From contig NZ_LMSB01000006.1 in assembly GCF_001428005.1 (NCBI RefSeq), forward strand, positions 53,324-117,323: a stretch of 64,000 nt of DNA, written 5' to 3'. Positions 41,317 through 50,826 of the stretch are shown here, one piece after another. Under the pieces are notes generated by a model, which was given only the letters and a program-made list of their open reading frames with translations, did not search any database and was not told the DNA's origin. The stretch comes from Arthrobacter sp. Soil736 (lineage in GTDB: Bacteria > Actinomycetota > Actinomycetes > Actinomycetales > Micrococcaceae). A program made the position numbers and the translations under genes. How positions within the stretch are numbered: the first letter of the stretch is position 1; the number at the start of each line of letters is the position of its first letter.

Positions 41317-42777
41317 TTACACGGGGGTGTGCATCTCCACGGCCTCTTCATGCCGCGGGCTGTTCGGGTTCATCAGCGAGTGTTTGCGGCCGTAGCCGAA
41401 ATAGATGACCAGCCCGATGACAAGCCAGATGACGAAGCGGAGCCAGGTCTCCCAGTGCAGCTGGAACATCAGGAAGGCTGAGGCGAAGACACCAAAGGCG
41501 GGAACCAGCGGCATGAGCGGCAGACGGAACGTCCGCGGCGCGTCCGGCTTCTTGTAGCGGAAGATGATCACAGAAACGCACACCACCACGAACGCGGCCA
41601 GGATGCCGATGTTGGTGAGGTCGGCTACGGCCTTGATGGGGAACACGCCGGCGAGCAGGGCGGAGGCGATGCCGCCGATCCAGGTGACGCGCTGCGGGGT
41701 TCCGTGCCGGTCCGTTTTCGAGAACCAGCCCGGCAGGAGTCCGTCGCGGCTCATGGAGAACCACACGCGGGTGACGCCCAGGAGGAAGGTGAGCATCACG
41801 GTGAGGATGGACAGCACGGCGAAGACGGAGATGATGGTTGCGATGACAGGCAGGCCGACGCTGGTGAACGCCGAGGCGAACCCGGCCGCGGGGTCGATGT
41901 CCTTGTAATTCTGCATGCCGGTGAGCACCAGGGTTGCCGCGACGTAGAGCAGCATGGCGATGATGAGGGACAGGATGATCGCCTTGGGCATGTGCTTCTT
42001 GCCATCGGTTGCTTCTTCGGCCGCGGTGCTCATGGCGTCATACCCGAAGACCGCGAAGAACACCGTTGCGGACCCGGCCACAACGGGGCCGAAGCCGCTG
42101 GGCATGAACGGGTTGAAGTTTTCGGCGTTGATGTAGAAGACGCCGAGGCCGATGATGAACAGGATCAGGACCACCTTGATGGCCACCGCTATGAGCTCGA
42201 AACGGCCGAAGGTCTTGGTGCCGCGGGAAAGGATCCAGGTGACGATCAGGCAGACGACGATGGCCGGGATGTTGACGATGCCGCCCGTGCCCTCGTCCGG
42301 GGTGGACGTCATCCACACGGGCATATGGATGCCGATTCCGGACAGGAACGCATCAAAGTAGCCGGAAATGCCGATGGCCACCACCGCCACGATGGCGATG
42401 TATTCGAGCAGCAGGTCCCAGCCGATGAACCAGCCGATGATTTCACCCAGCGCCACGTAGCCGTACGTGTAGGCGGAGCCTGCGCGCGGGATCATGCCGG
42501 CGAACTCCGCGTAAGAGAGCGCCGCGGCCGCGGAGGCGAGGCCCGCGATCAGGAAGGAAATCAGCACGGCCGGGCCCACACCCGGAGTGCCCTCGCTGCC
42601 GTGGGCCACCAGCCCGGCCAACGAGAAGATGCCGACGCCGATGATGCCGCCGACGCCGATGGCGGTGAGCTGCCACAGCCCGAGGGACTTGAACAGGCCG
42701 CTGTGCTTGTTCTCTATCTCGATGTCGTCAATCGGCTTGCGGCGCAAGACGGACTGCGTGGGATCGTTTGTACTCAT
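41317..42777 (-). CDS. APC-family amino acid permease
   Basis: A 486-aa transporter with about twelve helices. The conserved GVGGIIGVGIFSLAG (near residue 42) and ALSYAEFAGMIPRAGSAYTYGYVALGE (near 92-118) belong to the CAT-like branch of the amino acid-polyamine-organocation superfamily. The substrate is not fixed by sequence, but the shared promoter module and neighbouring putA point to proline or a related amino acid (inference). A LysR gene is divergent on its right. Confidence 0.92.
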   Translation of the reverse strand: MSTNDPTQSVLRRKPIDDIEIENKHSGLFKSLGLWQLTAIGVGGIIGVGIFSLAGLVAHGSEGTPGVGPAVLISFLIAGLASAAAALSYAEFAGMIPRAGSAYTYGYVALGEIIGWFIGWDLLLEYIAIVAVVAIGISGYFDAFLSGIGIHMPVWMTSTPDEGTGGIVNIPAIVVCLIVTWILSRGTKTFGRFELIAVAIKVVLILFIIGLGVFYINAENFNPFMPSGFGPVVAGSATVFFAVFGYDAMSTAAEEATDGKKHMPKAIILSLIIAMLLYVAATLVLTGMQNYKDIDPAAGFASAFTSVGLPVIATIISVFAVLSILTVMLTFLLGVTRVWFSMSRDGLLPGWFSKTDRHGTPQRVTWIGGIASALLAGVFPIKAVADLTNIGILAAFVVVCVSVIIFRYKKPDAPRTFRLPLMPLVPAFGVFASAFLMFQLHWETWLRFVIWLVIGLVIYFGYGRKHSLMNPNSPRHEEAVEMHTPV

Positions 42778-42839
42778 CAGGGACTCCTGGTTAGATGCGG
42801 CCCCATCAATCAGCCCTGTGATGGGGATAACTCAGTCTG

Positions 42840-42875
42840 ATCAGTATGCAAGCAACGTTGCATTAGATAAAGTGA
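42840..42875 (-). promoter_or_regulatory. APC permease promoter module with LysR-type palindrome
   Basis: The block ATCAGTATG-N12-CAT-TAGATAAAGTGA matches the putA promoter at 41047-41082 base for base outside the N12. Here the centre forms the palindrome ATGCAA-GCAACG-TTGCAT (42846-42863), a good T-N11-A LysR box. It lies 63-98 bp before the permease start and 64 bp before the LysR start. Confidence 0.65.
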
Positions 42876-42938
42876 ATACTCCTAACCATTATTCGTTAGT
42901 TCAGCCATTCAATTTTGATTCAACCAAAGGAACAGCCC

Positions 42939-43871
42939 GTGCTCGATGTTCGAAGGTTGAGGCTGCTCCGCGAGCTGAAGATCCGGGGCACGCTCGCCGA
43001 GGTGGCCGCAGCCCTGCAGTACAGTCCGTCCTCAGTTTCCCAGCAATTGGCCCTCCTTGAGAAGGAAGTGGGGGTCGAATTGCTCAGGAAAACCGGCCGC
43101 CGGGTTCAGCTGACGCCCCAGGCCGAGGTCCTAGTGGCCCACACCGCGCAGCTTCTTGAGACGCTCGAGCAGGCCGAGGCGGATCTGGCTGCGTCACTCA
43201 CCACGGTCTCCGGAACGGTCCGGATCGCGGTTTTCCAGTCCGCGGCCCTGGCCCTCATGCCGGACACCCTGACCCGGATGTCGGGAACCTATCCGGAGGT
43301 CCGCATCGAAATGACTCAGCGCGAACCCGAAACGGCACTGCATGAGACGTGGGCGCGGGACTTCGACCTCGTTATTGCCGAGCAGTATCCGGGCCACGCA
43401 GCGCCCCGCTATCCGGAACTGGACCGCGTCCGCCTGACGAGTGATGCCATCAGGCTCGCGGTGCCGCCTGAGGCAGAGGGCAGGGCCAAGGTCACGTCCC
43501 TCGCGGACACGGCGGAGATGCCGTGGGTCATGGAGCCGCGCGGCGCGGCCTCGCGCCACTGGGCCGAACAGGCCTGCAGGAGCGCCGGCTTCGAACCCGA
43601 CGTGCGCTTCGAAACGGCAGACCTTCAGGCCCAGATCCGCCTGATCGAGTCGGGAAACGCCGTGGCCCTGATGCCGGACCTCGTCTGGACCGGCCGCGGC
43701 ACCACCGCCCAACTGATGGAGCTGCCGGGAAAGCCCCGCCGGACGGTCTTCACCTCGGTGCGCCGCTCCAGCGCCCAGCGGCCGGCCATCCTCGCAGCAC
43801 GCGAGATCCTGGCGGCGACCGCCGCCTCCATCGCGGCGGCCCAGGAAGAATCGGACGCGGGAGCAGGTTAG
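42939..43871 (+). CDS. LysR-family transcriptional regulator (probable control of putA and the permease)
   Basis: A 310-aa LTTR with winged helix LDVRRLRLLRELKIRGTLAEVAAALQYSPSSVSQQLALLE (residues ~2-42) and a periplasmic-binding-like effector domain from about 90. GTG 42939 is preferred because AAGGAA precedes it at good spacing and the HTH begins at once; a TTG at 42915 would add eight residues. It is divergent from the APC permease, and the LysR-like palindrome between them recurs before putA, so it is the best candidate regulator of both. Confidence 0.88.
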   Translation: MLDVRRLRLLRELKIRGTLAEVAAALQYSPSSVSQQLALLEKEVGVELLRKTGRRVQLTPQAEVLVAHTAQLLETLEQAEADLAASLTTVSGTVRIAVFQSAALALMPDTLTRMSGTYPEVRIEMTQREPETALHETWARDFDLVIAEQYPGHAAPRYPELDRVRLTSDAIRLAVPPEAEGRAKVTSLADTAEMPWVMEPRGAASRHWAEQACRSAGFEPDVRFETADLQAQIRLIESGNAVALMPDLVWTGRGTTAQLMELPGKPRRTVFTSVRRSSAQRPAILAAREILAATAASIAAAQEESDAGAG

Positions 43872-43930
43872 CGGCCGGGGTGTTCCGGCTCACAGCCATA
43901 CGGCTAGCCCGGCGTTAGACTGTTGAGGTT

Positions 43931-44359
43931 ATGAATCGCACAATGTTTAAGTCCAAGATCCACCGCGCCACTGTCACGCACGCGGACCTGCACTACGTGG
44001 GCTCGGTCACCGTAGACCTGGACCTGCTGGATGCTGCCGACATCATGCCGGGCGAGCTCGTGGCCATTGTGGATGTCACCAACGGCGCCCGTCTGGAGAC
44101 GTACACCATCGCCGGCGAGCGCGGTTCCGGCGTCATCGGGATCAACGGCGCGGCCGCGCACCTGATGCACGAAAACGACATCGTCATTCTGATCACCTAC
44201 GCCCAGATGACCACGGAAGAGGCCAAGGCCTACACTCCCAAGGTGGTCCACGTGGACAAGGACAACAAGATTGTCCAGATCGGCAACGATCCCGCGGAGG
44301 GCCACACCGCCGGTCTCATGCGCCCGCCGTTCGCGTTGAACAACGCCACGTGCAGCTGA
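43931..44359 (+). CDS. panD: aspartate 1-decarboxylase proenzyme
   Basis: A 142-aa pyruvoyl-dependent enzyme that makes beta-alanine for pantothenate and coenzyme A. The self-cleavage site Gly-Ser in HYVGSVTVD gives the pyruvoyl group from Ser25. The substrate-binding [14 protein letters not shown] (Lys9), the [10 protein letters not shown] strand and the [22 protein letters not shown] segment match the family. Length is normal with a short extra C-terminal tail. It is monocistronic, with a likely promoter directly upstream. Confidence 0.96.
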   Translation: MNRTMFKSKIHRATVTHADLHYVGSVTVDLDLLDAADIMPGELVAIVDVTNGARLETYTIAGERGSGVIGINGAAAHLMHENDIVILITYAQMTTEEAKAYTPKVVHVDKDNKIVQIGNDPAEGHTAGLMRPPFALNNATCS

Positions 44360-44502
44360 CTTCGCCCCTCAACTGACCCCGGGCACCTGGCTGCCCGAAT
44401 AGCGAGATCCCTGCCACAAGCTCATCCTTCGCCGAATAAATCTGATTAGGCTGGGATGGTGGACGCCCCCGCCTGTATACCCGAGCCTTCAGAGACACCA
44501 GG

Positions 44503-45429
44503 ATGCTAGGCGTCCTCGCGGGCTTTTTCGTCGTCTGGTGCATCATCCTCGTGGGCATGTTCGTCGGCAGGAAAGGCATCCTGGGCGACAACGCACGCCA
44601 GGTCCTGAGCGGGCTGACCTTCTTTGTGGCCAGCCCCGCCCTGCTCTTTGAGACCCTGAGCAAGGCCCGGCTCCACGATGTCTTCGCCGCTCCCCTGCTG
44701 GTGACGGCGGTGGGCGCCGTTGCCACAGCTGCCCTGTTCTTCATCATTGTCAGGTTCCTGCTCAAGCGCAGCGTGCCCGAATCGCTCATGTCGTCCATGA
44801 GTGCCTCCCTGGCGAACTCGGCCAACCTGGGCATTCCGATCGCCGTGTACGTCCTCGGCGACGCCAGCTATGTGGCTCCCCTGCTGATCTTCCAGCTCGC
44901 GTTCTTCACGCCGCTGTTCCTCATGGCCCTCGACTCGACCACGAGCTCGCACCGCACCACCCCGCTCCGCTTCGTCGTGATGATCCTCAAGAACCCGATG
45001 ATCGTGGGCTCGGCGCTGGGCCTGCTTGTGGCCGGGACGGGCTGGCAGGTCCCGGCGCTGGTCCTGCAGCCCATCCACCTGATCGGCGGCGCCGCCATTC
45101 CGGCCATGCTGATGGCCTTCGGGATGAGCCTGAACGGCTCGAGGCCGCTCCAGGCAGTTCAAGGACGCCGGGTTGATGCCCTGCTGGCGAGCGCCTTCAA
45201 GCTCATAGTCCACCCGGGGATCGCCTATGTGTTTGCCCGCTTCGCCCTGGGCCTTGAGGGCCAGGCGCTGTTCGCCGTCGTGGTGACGTCCGCCCTGCCC
45301 ACTGCCCAGAACGTCTTTGTGGCGGCGAGCCGGTACAAAACCGGCCTCACGGTCGCCAAGGACACCGTGCTCGTCACCACCGTCGTAGCTGTCCCCGCCA
45401 TGATCGGCGTGGCACTGCTCCTGACGTGA
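44503..45429 (+). CDS. AEC (auxin efflux carrier)-family transporter
   Basis: A 308-aa membrane protein with about ten helices in two five-helix halves. Motifs include GVLAGFFVVWCIILVGMFVGRKGIL at the start, SASLANSANLGIPIAVYVLGD near residue 105 (the conserved NxxxLG-type break) and SALPTAQNVFVAASRY near 265. Bacterial AEC proteins move organic acids such as malate or malonate, or amino acid derivatives. The substrate is unknown. The oxidase gene follows 25 bp downstream, so both could be in one transcript. Confidence 0.88.
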   Translation: MLGVLAGFFVVWCIILVGMFVGRKGILGDNARQVLSGLTFFVASPALLFETLSKARLHDVFAAPLLVTAVGAVATAALFFIIVRFLLKRSVPESLMSSMSASLANSANLGIPIAVYVLGDASYVAPLLIFQLAFFTPLFLMALDSTTSSHRTTPLRFVVMILKNPMIVGSALGLLVAGTGWQVPALVLQPIHLIGGAAIPAMLMAFGMSLNGSRPLQAVQGRRVDALLASAFKLIVHPGIAYVFARFALGLEGQALFAVVVTSALPTAQNVFVAASRYKTGLTVAKDTVLVTTVVAVPAMIGVALLLT

Positions 45430-45454
45430 GAACCCACCTGGATCCGGAGGAACC

Positions 45455-46585
45455 GTGAACCCAACCCTGGACACCGTAGTCATCGGAGGCGGCGCCATGG
45501 GCTCCGCCGCGGCGTGGGCGCTGGCCCGGCGCGGCCGGGACGTGACCCTGCTGGAGCAGTTCGGCCCGGGGCACCGCATCGGGGCCTCCCACGGGGCAAC
45601 GCGGAACCTCAGCCTGGCCTACTCCGAGCCCGAGTACGTCGCCATGCTGGCCGAGGCGCTCAGGCTCTGGGGCGAGCTCGAAAACGAGAGCGGCGAGCAG
45701 CTGCTGGCGCGCACCGGCGTCGTAAACCACGGCCCCGACCCGCAGCTCAGTGACATTCACGCGGCGCTGACCGGCGCCGGACTGCAGGCGGACTTTGTGC
45801 CGCTGGCCGAAGCCGGCGAGCGCTGGCGGGGCATCCGGTTTGATCAGCAGGTCCTGTACATGCCTGACGGCGGGCAGCTCAATCCCGAAGCGGCGCTGCC
45901 TGCCTTCCAGCGCCTGGCCGCCGCAAACGGGGCCGCGATCCGCCACCATGCGAAGGTTCTGGAACTGAAGATTCTCGACGACGGCGTCCGGCTCACTGTG
46001 GACGACGGCGGCCGCACCGAGGTGCTGACCGCCCGCCAGGCTGTGGTCACCGCCGGCGGCTGGACGTCAAAGCTGCTCGCGGGAGCGGTGGCCACGCCGA
46101 GGCTCACGGTGACCCAGGAGCAGCCGGCGCACTTCGGCATCTCCGACGGCGGCGCCGAATGGCCCGGGTTCAACCACTTCCCGGGACCCGGGGAGGGCTA
46201 CGCCGGCTGGTACTCGCCCGTCTACGGCATGCTCACCCCGGGCGAGGGCGTCAAGGCAGGCTGGCACGGAGTGGGGCCCGTTGTGGATCCGGACCGGCGG
46301 TCCTTCCAGCCCGAGCCCCGGCAGCGGGCCGCGCTCCAGCGCTACGCCAGAGACTGGCTGCCCGGCGTTGATGCCGATTCCATGGCCGACATCAGCTGCA
46401 CCTACACCACCGCCGCGGACCACAACTTCGTCCTGGACCGCATCGGCCCGGTGGTCATCGGGGCGGGTTTTGCCGGCCACGGCTTCAAGTTCACGCCTGT
46501 CGTGGGCAGGATCCTGGCCGACCTCGCCGGCGGGGACGGCCCGGCTCCGGCCATGTTCTCGGCCACCCGCGCCGGCCTCCGCTAG
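45455..46585 (+). CDS. solA: FAD-dependent sarcosine / N-methyltryptophan oxidase-like protein
   Basis: A 376-aa monomeric sarcosine-oxidase-family enzyme that oxidises N-methyl amino acids to the amine and formaldehyde with H2O2. The Rossmann motif VVIGGGAMGSAAAWALARRG lies at residues ~7-26, GASHGATRNLSLAYSE near 45, and the covalent-flavin segment DISCTYTTAADHNFVLD near 310 with Cys in the usual place. GFAGHGFKFTPVVG closes the FAD site. The exact N-methyl substrate is unresolved, so the symbol is by family. GGAGGAACC precedes the GTG. Confidence 0.85.
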   Translation: MNPTLDTVVIGGGAMGSAAAWALARRGRDVTLLEQFGPGHRIGASHGATRNLSLAYSEPEYVAMLAEALRLWGELENESGEQLLARTGVVNHGPDPQLSDIHAALTGAGLQADFVPLAEAGERWRGIRFDQQVLYMPDGGQLNPEAALPAFQRLAAANGAAIRHHAKVLELKILDDGVRLTVDDGGRTEVLTARQAVVTAGGWTSKLLAGAVATPRLTVTQEQPAHFGISDGGAEWPGFNHFPGPGEGYAGWYSPVYGMLTPGEGVKAGWHGVGPVVDPDRRSFQPEPRQRAALQRYARDWLPGVDADSMADISCTYTTAADHNFVLDRIGPVVIGAGFAGHGFKFTPVVGRILADLAGGDGPAPAMFSATRAGLR

Positions 46586-46631
46586 CGTGTAGCAGCCGGA
46601 ACGGCAGCCGTCCTCCGCGTTCGTCCCGGGC

Positions 46632-49259
46632 CTAGCTCCGCTGGTGCTGGTCCAGGAGCCGGGCGCAGCGGATGAAGCCGAGGTGCGAGTAGGCCTGCGG
46701 GTGGTTCCCCAGGTGCGTCTCGGTGCCGGGATCGTATTCCTCCGGCAGCAGTCCAGTCGGTCCGAACAGGTTGACCAGCTGGTCGAACAGGACCCAAGCC
46801 TCCGAAATGCGGCCCACCGCCACGTACGCCTCAATCAGCCACGTGGTGCAGATGTGGAAGCCGCCCTCCAGGCCCGGCAGGCCGTCGTCGTACCGGTACC
46901 GGAAAACGGTGGGCCCGACGCGGAGCTCCCGTTCCACCGCGGTGACGGTGTCCAGGAACCGCTGGTCGTTGACGTCCAGCAGGCCGGAGAGGCCGATGTG
47001 CAGGACTGCGGCGTCCAGGTCCGGGCTGTCGTAGGCCACGGTGTAGGAGGAGGCGGTGTCATCCCAGCCCTCGCGGAGCACCTCGTCCCGGATGGTGGCG
47101 GCAGTGGAAGCCCAGGACGGCTCGGGATCACGGCCGTGCCGGGCGGCGGTGCGGAGGGCCCGGTCGAGCGTGACCCAGCACATCACCTTGGTGTAGACGT
47201 GGTGCCGCGGTGCGCGGCGGGCCTCCCAGATGCCGTGGTCGGCCTCGTGCCAGCGTGCCAGCACGGCACTCGCCATCTGCACCATCAGGTCCCAGTGCGT
47301 GGCCGCCAGGGATCCCTGCGACTCGCTCAGCGCGTGGATCAGCTCGGCGATGGGCCCGAAGACGTCCAGCTGGACCTGGTGGTCCGCGGCGTTGCCGATC
47401 CGCACCGGCCGTGAGCCCGCGTACCCGGGCAGGCTTTCGATGATGGCCTCCGTGGAAAGTGGCGCGCCGGTGACCGAATAGAGCGGGTGCAGCCATTCCG
47501 GGCCCGGCGCGTTCGCCAGGATCCGGCTCAGCCAGCTGAGGAATCCCTCGGCCTCCGCCGTTGACCCGAGGTCCACCAGCGCATTGACGGTCATGGACCC
47601 GTCCCGCAGCCAGCAGTAGCGGTAGTCCCAGTTGCGGGTGCCGCCGATTCCCTCGGGCAGGGAGGTGGTGGGCGCCGCGAGCACGGCGCCGGTGGGCTCG
47701 TGCACCAGTGCGCGCAGCACCAGCGCCGAGCGCCGCACCAGGGAGGGCTTCACGGACGGCAGGGACAGGCTCTGCACCCAGCGGCGGGAGTGATGCGCGA
47801 CGGCGGAACGGCGGTCGGCCTCGTCGGTTCCGTGGGCGTGCCGGGATTCCGTGTCACCGCACCGGAGGTTGAGGACCACGGGTCCGTTCTTCAGGTTGAC
47901 GTCGGCCGTCGCCGTCGCGTGCCGCCCGTCCGAGGTGATGGAGAAGCTGACGCCGGGGGCCAGCAGGACGATGGGATCGGACGTGCCGACGACGTGAAGC
48001 TCGCCGCCGCGGGCTTCCATGCTGAACGGTGCGTTGGCGTAGTCCGGCCGGGGCGCAAACACGATCCGCGCCGACCCTGTTCCGGACAGCACCCGGACCA
48101 GGCTGGTGATCCCGTCAGGGGCAGGCTCGAGATAGTCGGTCACGGTGACGTCCGCCCACCGGGTCTCCACGATCATGGTGCTGTCCACATACCTCTGGCC
48201 GAGCACCTGCGAGGCCTTGACCGGTTCAACCGAGAAATGGCCCGCGGCGTCCCCGCCCAGGATGTGTGCGAAGAGCGAGCCCGAGTCCGGCAGGGGATGG
48301 CTCATCCAGCAGATCTTGGCCTCGGGCGTAAGCAGCGCCGTGGAGGAGCCGTTGCCGATCATGGAGTGCCGCTCCAGGCCCACGGCATCCTCGCCGAACA
48401 GCCAGGCGCGCCGCAGCTCGAACAGGATCGCCAGCACGCGGGCAAACGACTCGGGGTCCTTCAGCCGGTGCTTGGCCGGACTCGGCAGGTCCCCTACCCA
48501 CAGCCCCATGTCCGGCCCGCGGAGCGTGGCCATGGCCAGTTCGTCGCTCACGGCGTCCCCCGCGTACAGCGCCGCGCTGACCCCGAGCCTTGACCGCAGG
48601 TGCTCAAGGGCGGCGGCTTTGGAGGGCTCCACCACGGACAGGTCCAGAACCGATCCGTCCACGATGAAGAACAGCCCCAGGGCCCGGGCCACCTCCTCTG
48701 CCTTCTTCGCCGCCTTGGCCGCAATGGCGGGGGACGCCGGCCGGGTGTGCACCGAAACCGCCACCGGCTTCCGCTCGATGCTGATCCCCTTGTAGGCTCC
48801 CACCGATTCGATCAGGGCCTGGTTGGCCTGCTGCAGGACGGACTCGGTGGCCAGGGACAGTCCGTGGGCGAAACCCATGTCGAATTCAGCCCCGTGGGAG
48901 CCCACCAGATGCACCTCGGCGGGCAGCCTGGACACCGCCGCCAGATCGCGCAGCGACCGCCCGGAGATGACGGCCGCATGCGTATTGGGCAGGGCGGCCA
49001 GGGCGCGGAGGGCGATCGCGGCACCGCCCAGGGGCAGTGTTTCGGTGGAAATTCCCTCCGCGGCACACAGGGTTCCGCCGTAGTTGCAGGCCACCAGCAG
49101 CCCGGGCGTGCGGGCCAGGATCTTCAGTTCGGCGAGCAGCTGGGGAGTCAGGCCGTCGTCGGCCGCTTCCGACTGGACGAAGGCCCGCAGCAGGCCCAGC
49201 GGCAGGGACTTCGTCAGCAGTGCGGAATCGGCCACCGTCTGGTTGAGCGGAGTTGGCAT
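46632..49259 (-). CDS. trehalose-phosphatase-like (degenerate) domain fused to GH15 glucoamylase-like enzyme
   Basis: 875 aa. Residues ~45-290 match the HAD fold of trehalose-6-phosphate phosphatase (ISGRSLRDL, LVGSHGAEF, AGDAVSDELAMATL). The nucleophile motif DxDGTL is replaced by NYGGTL, with Asn59 and Gly61 where the two catalytic Asp should be, so this domain is probably inactive. Residues ~295-875 are a complete GH15 module (GTRNWDYRYCWLRDGS near 575, TKVMCWVTLDRAL near 695, GLLPEEYDP near 840). It may hydrolyse trehalose or a glucoside, with the dead domain as a ligand sensor. No otsA is nearby. Confidence 0.88.
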   Translation of the reverse strand: MPTPLNQTVADSALLTKSLPLGLLRAFVQSEAADDGLTPQLLAELKILARTPGLLVACNYGGTLCAAEGISTETLPLGGAAIALRALAALPNTHAAVISGRSLRDLAAVSRLPAEVHLVGSHGAEFDMGFAHGLSLATESVLQQANQALIESVGAYKGISIERKPVAVSVHTRPASPAIAAKAAKKAEEVARALGLFFIVDGSVLDLSVVEPSKAAALEHLRSRLGVSAALYAGDAVSDELAMATLRGPDMGLWVGDLPSPAKHRLKDPESFARVLAILFELRRAWLFGEDAVGLERHSMIGNGSSTALLTPEAKICWMSHPLPDSGSLFAHILGGDAAGHFSVEPVKASQVLGQRYVDSTMIVETRWADVTVTDYLEPAPDGITSLVRVLSGTGSARIVFAPRPDYANAPFSMEARGGELHVVGTSDPIVLLAPGVSFSITSDGRHATATADVNLKNGPVVLNLRCGDTESRHAHGTDEADRRSAVAHHSRRWVQSLSLPSVKPSLVRRSALVLRALVHEPTGAVLAAPTTSLPEGIGGTRNWDYRYCWLRDGSMTVNALVDLGSTAEAEGFLSWLSRILANAPGPEWLHPLYSVTGAPLSTEAIIESLPGYAGSRPVRIGNAADHQVQLDVFGPIAELIHALSESQGSLAATHWDLMVQMASAVLARWHEADHGIWEARRAPRHHVYTKVMCWVTLDRALRTAARHGRDPEPSWASTAATIRDEVLREGWDDTASSYTVAYDSPDLDAAVLHIGLSGLLDVNDQRFLDTVTAVERELRVGPTVFRYRYDDGLPGLEGGFHICTTWLIEAYVAVGRISEAWVLFDQLVNLFGPTGLLPEEYDPGTETHLGNHPQAYSHLGFIRCARLLDQHQRS

Positions 49260-49434
49260 GCGCGGAAATCCTTCGGATCATCCCCAATCGGTTCTGGACT
49301 CCTTCAGTGTCCGCCCCAGCCGTTTCCCCTGAATATCCCGGTCGTTGCGGTCGTGTAACTTCGGCGGAGCTACGGTTCATCGGCTCTACCGCCGCATGAG
49401 CGTGGTGGCGGTGAAACCGCCGGCGGCAGCAAAT

Positions 49435-49473
49435 GGTCCGCCCGGGTCACGGCGAGCGCGACCCGGGCGGACC
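49435..49473 (-). terminator. terminator of the beta-helix gene
   Basis: A perfect 14-bp GC-rich stem, GGTCCGCCCGGGTC (49435-49448) with GACCCGGGCGGACC (49460-49473), and an 11-nt loop lie ~30 bp after the stop of the minus-strand beta-helix gene. No strong T-run follows. Confidence 0.8.
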
Positions 49474-49503
49474 CGAAACTACGTGGTGCGTTTTGGCGTG
49501 GCG

Positions 49504-50826
49504 CTAGCAGGCCGGCGAATCGAACTCGTAGGCGCCCGAATCGGCAGCGGCGGTTCCGGCGCAGTCGCCGTTCTGCGTGGCAGGGGCCCCGGCCAGGTCC
49601 AGGGTGTAAGCACTGGCTCCGGCCCGGTCGATCGCCGGGCTGCTGCTCGTCAGGCGGAGATCGGTAGGTGCGCTGACAAATCCTGCAGGTGCCGTGGTGG
49701 AGGTGCTGTTCGGCGTGATGTTCGTCGGGCCGTTGAGGACGTTTTGCTTCTCGGTCCAGCCCGAACCGTTCATGTACAGCGAGTTCTTGACGCCCACCAG
49801 GATGTTGGCCCGGACCACCGTTGAGGACGGGCAGGTCGCGTGGCAAACAACAGCCTGGGACACCGCGCCGGTCAGGTACACCGTGTTGAACTCAAAGACC
49901 GTGCCGTTCGTGGGTCCGAAGGAAGTGCCGGTTCCGCGGGCGATCAGCCCCTTGGCCTCGGAGCAGTTGGCCCCGCAGGTTGAGCGGATCAGGTTGTAGC
50001 GGTAAGTGTTGCCGTCCGCAGTGCCCGAGGACTTTCCGAGCTCGGAGAAGTTGTTATTGTCCACGGACACATTGTGGTGAATGTTGTTGCGGTTGCCGTT
50101 GTAGATTTCGAAGGCGCCGCCGTCCTGGTTGTAATCGTAGGACTTTCCGGTGGAACCGCTGATGGTGTTGCCGGAAAACTCATTGTCGTTGCCGTTGATC
50201 AGAACACCAAAGGCGCCGGAGTCATCGCTGCAGTTCACTGCGGACGCTGTTCCGCAATTTGCGCCGGGGGTATTCACATTCATGACGTTGTTGTTCGTCA
50301 GTGAATTCCCGGTGTACTTGCCGAAATCAGAGCCGGCACCGATCTTGAGGCCAACAGCATTGTTGGAGGCACTGGAGTTCCGCACAAGATCACGGTCGCC
50401 GGTGACGCTGATGCCCGCATAGCCGCAGGACACGGCGCGCAGCCCGTCAACCGTGGTATAGCTGCCATTGATCCTGATGCAGTTTCCCGACTTGCCGCCG
50501 GTCACCGTGGGCGCATTGCCGGTTCCGTAGCTGTTCAGGGTGATCGGGGCCGTGGAGGTGCCGCTCTGGGCGGTCACGATGCCGCCGGTCCAGGTGTCGC
50601 CCCTGCGGAAACTGACGGTGTCTCCGGGATTGAGGACGGCCTGGCCGACTTTCGTCAGGGACTTCCAGGGGGCTGCGCTGGACGTGCCCGCATTGCTGTC
50701 ACTGCCGGCAGCACTGACATAGTAGGTGGTGCCCGCGGCGGAAGTCGGGGCCGAGATGCCTGCAACCAGCCCGCTGACCACGAGGAAGGTCATGAGGACT
50801 GCTGCGGCGGTGGACTTGATCTTCAT
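49504..50826 (-). CDS. secreted right-handed parallel beta-helix protein
   Basis: 440 aa. A signal peptide (residues ~1-31, cut after TSAAG-like) precedes the YYVSAAGSDSNAGTSSAAPWKSL motif common at the start of pectate-lyase-like/PbH1 proteins. Repeated N-rich coils follow (SGNTISG, NIHHNVSVDNNNF, NVMNVNTPG). The C-terminus has RLTSSSPAIDRAGA and DSGAYEF, typical of such folds. It probably binds or cleaves a polysaccharide outside the cell; no catalytic set is evident. The ATG at 50826 follows AGGTG; an in-frame GTG at 50835 is the alternative. Confidence 0.85.
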   Translation of the reverse strand: MKIKSTAAAVLMTFLVVSGLVAGISAPTSAAGTTYYVSAAGSDSNAGTSSAAPWKSLTKVGQAVLNPGDTVSFRRGDTWTGGIVTAQSGTSTAPITLNSYGTGNAPTVTGGKSGNCIRINGSYTTVDGLRAVSCGYAGISVTGDRDLVRNSSASNNAVGLKIGAGSDFGKYTGNSLTNNNVMNVNTPGANCGTASAVNCSDDSGAFGVLINGNDNEFSGNTISGSTGKSYDYNQDGGAFEIYNGNRNNIHHNVSVDNNNFSELGKSSGTADGNTYRYNLIRSTCGANCSEAKGLIARGTGTSFGPTNGTVFEFNTVYLTGAVSQAVVCHATCPSSTVVRANILVGVKNSLYMNGSGWTEKQNVLNGPTNITPNSTSTTAPAGFVSAPTDLRLTSSSPAIDRAGASAYTLDLAGAPATQNGDCAGTAAADSGAYEFDSPAC

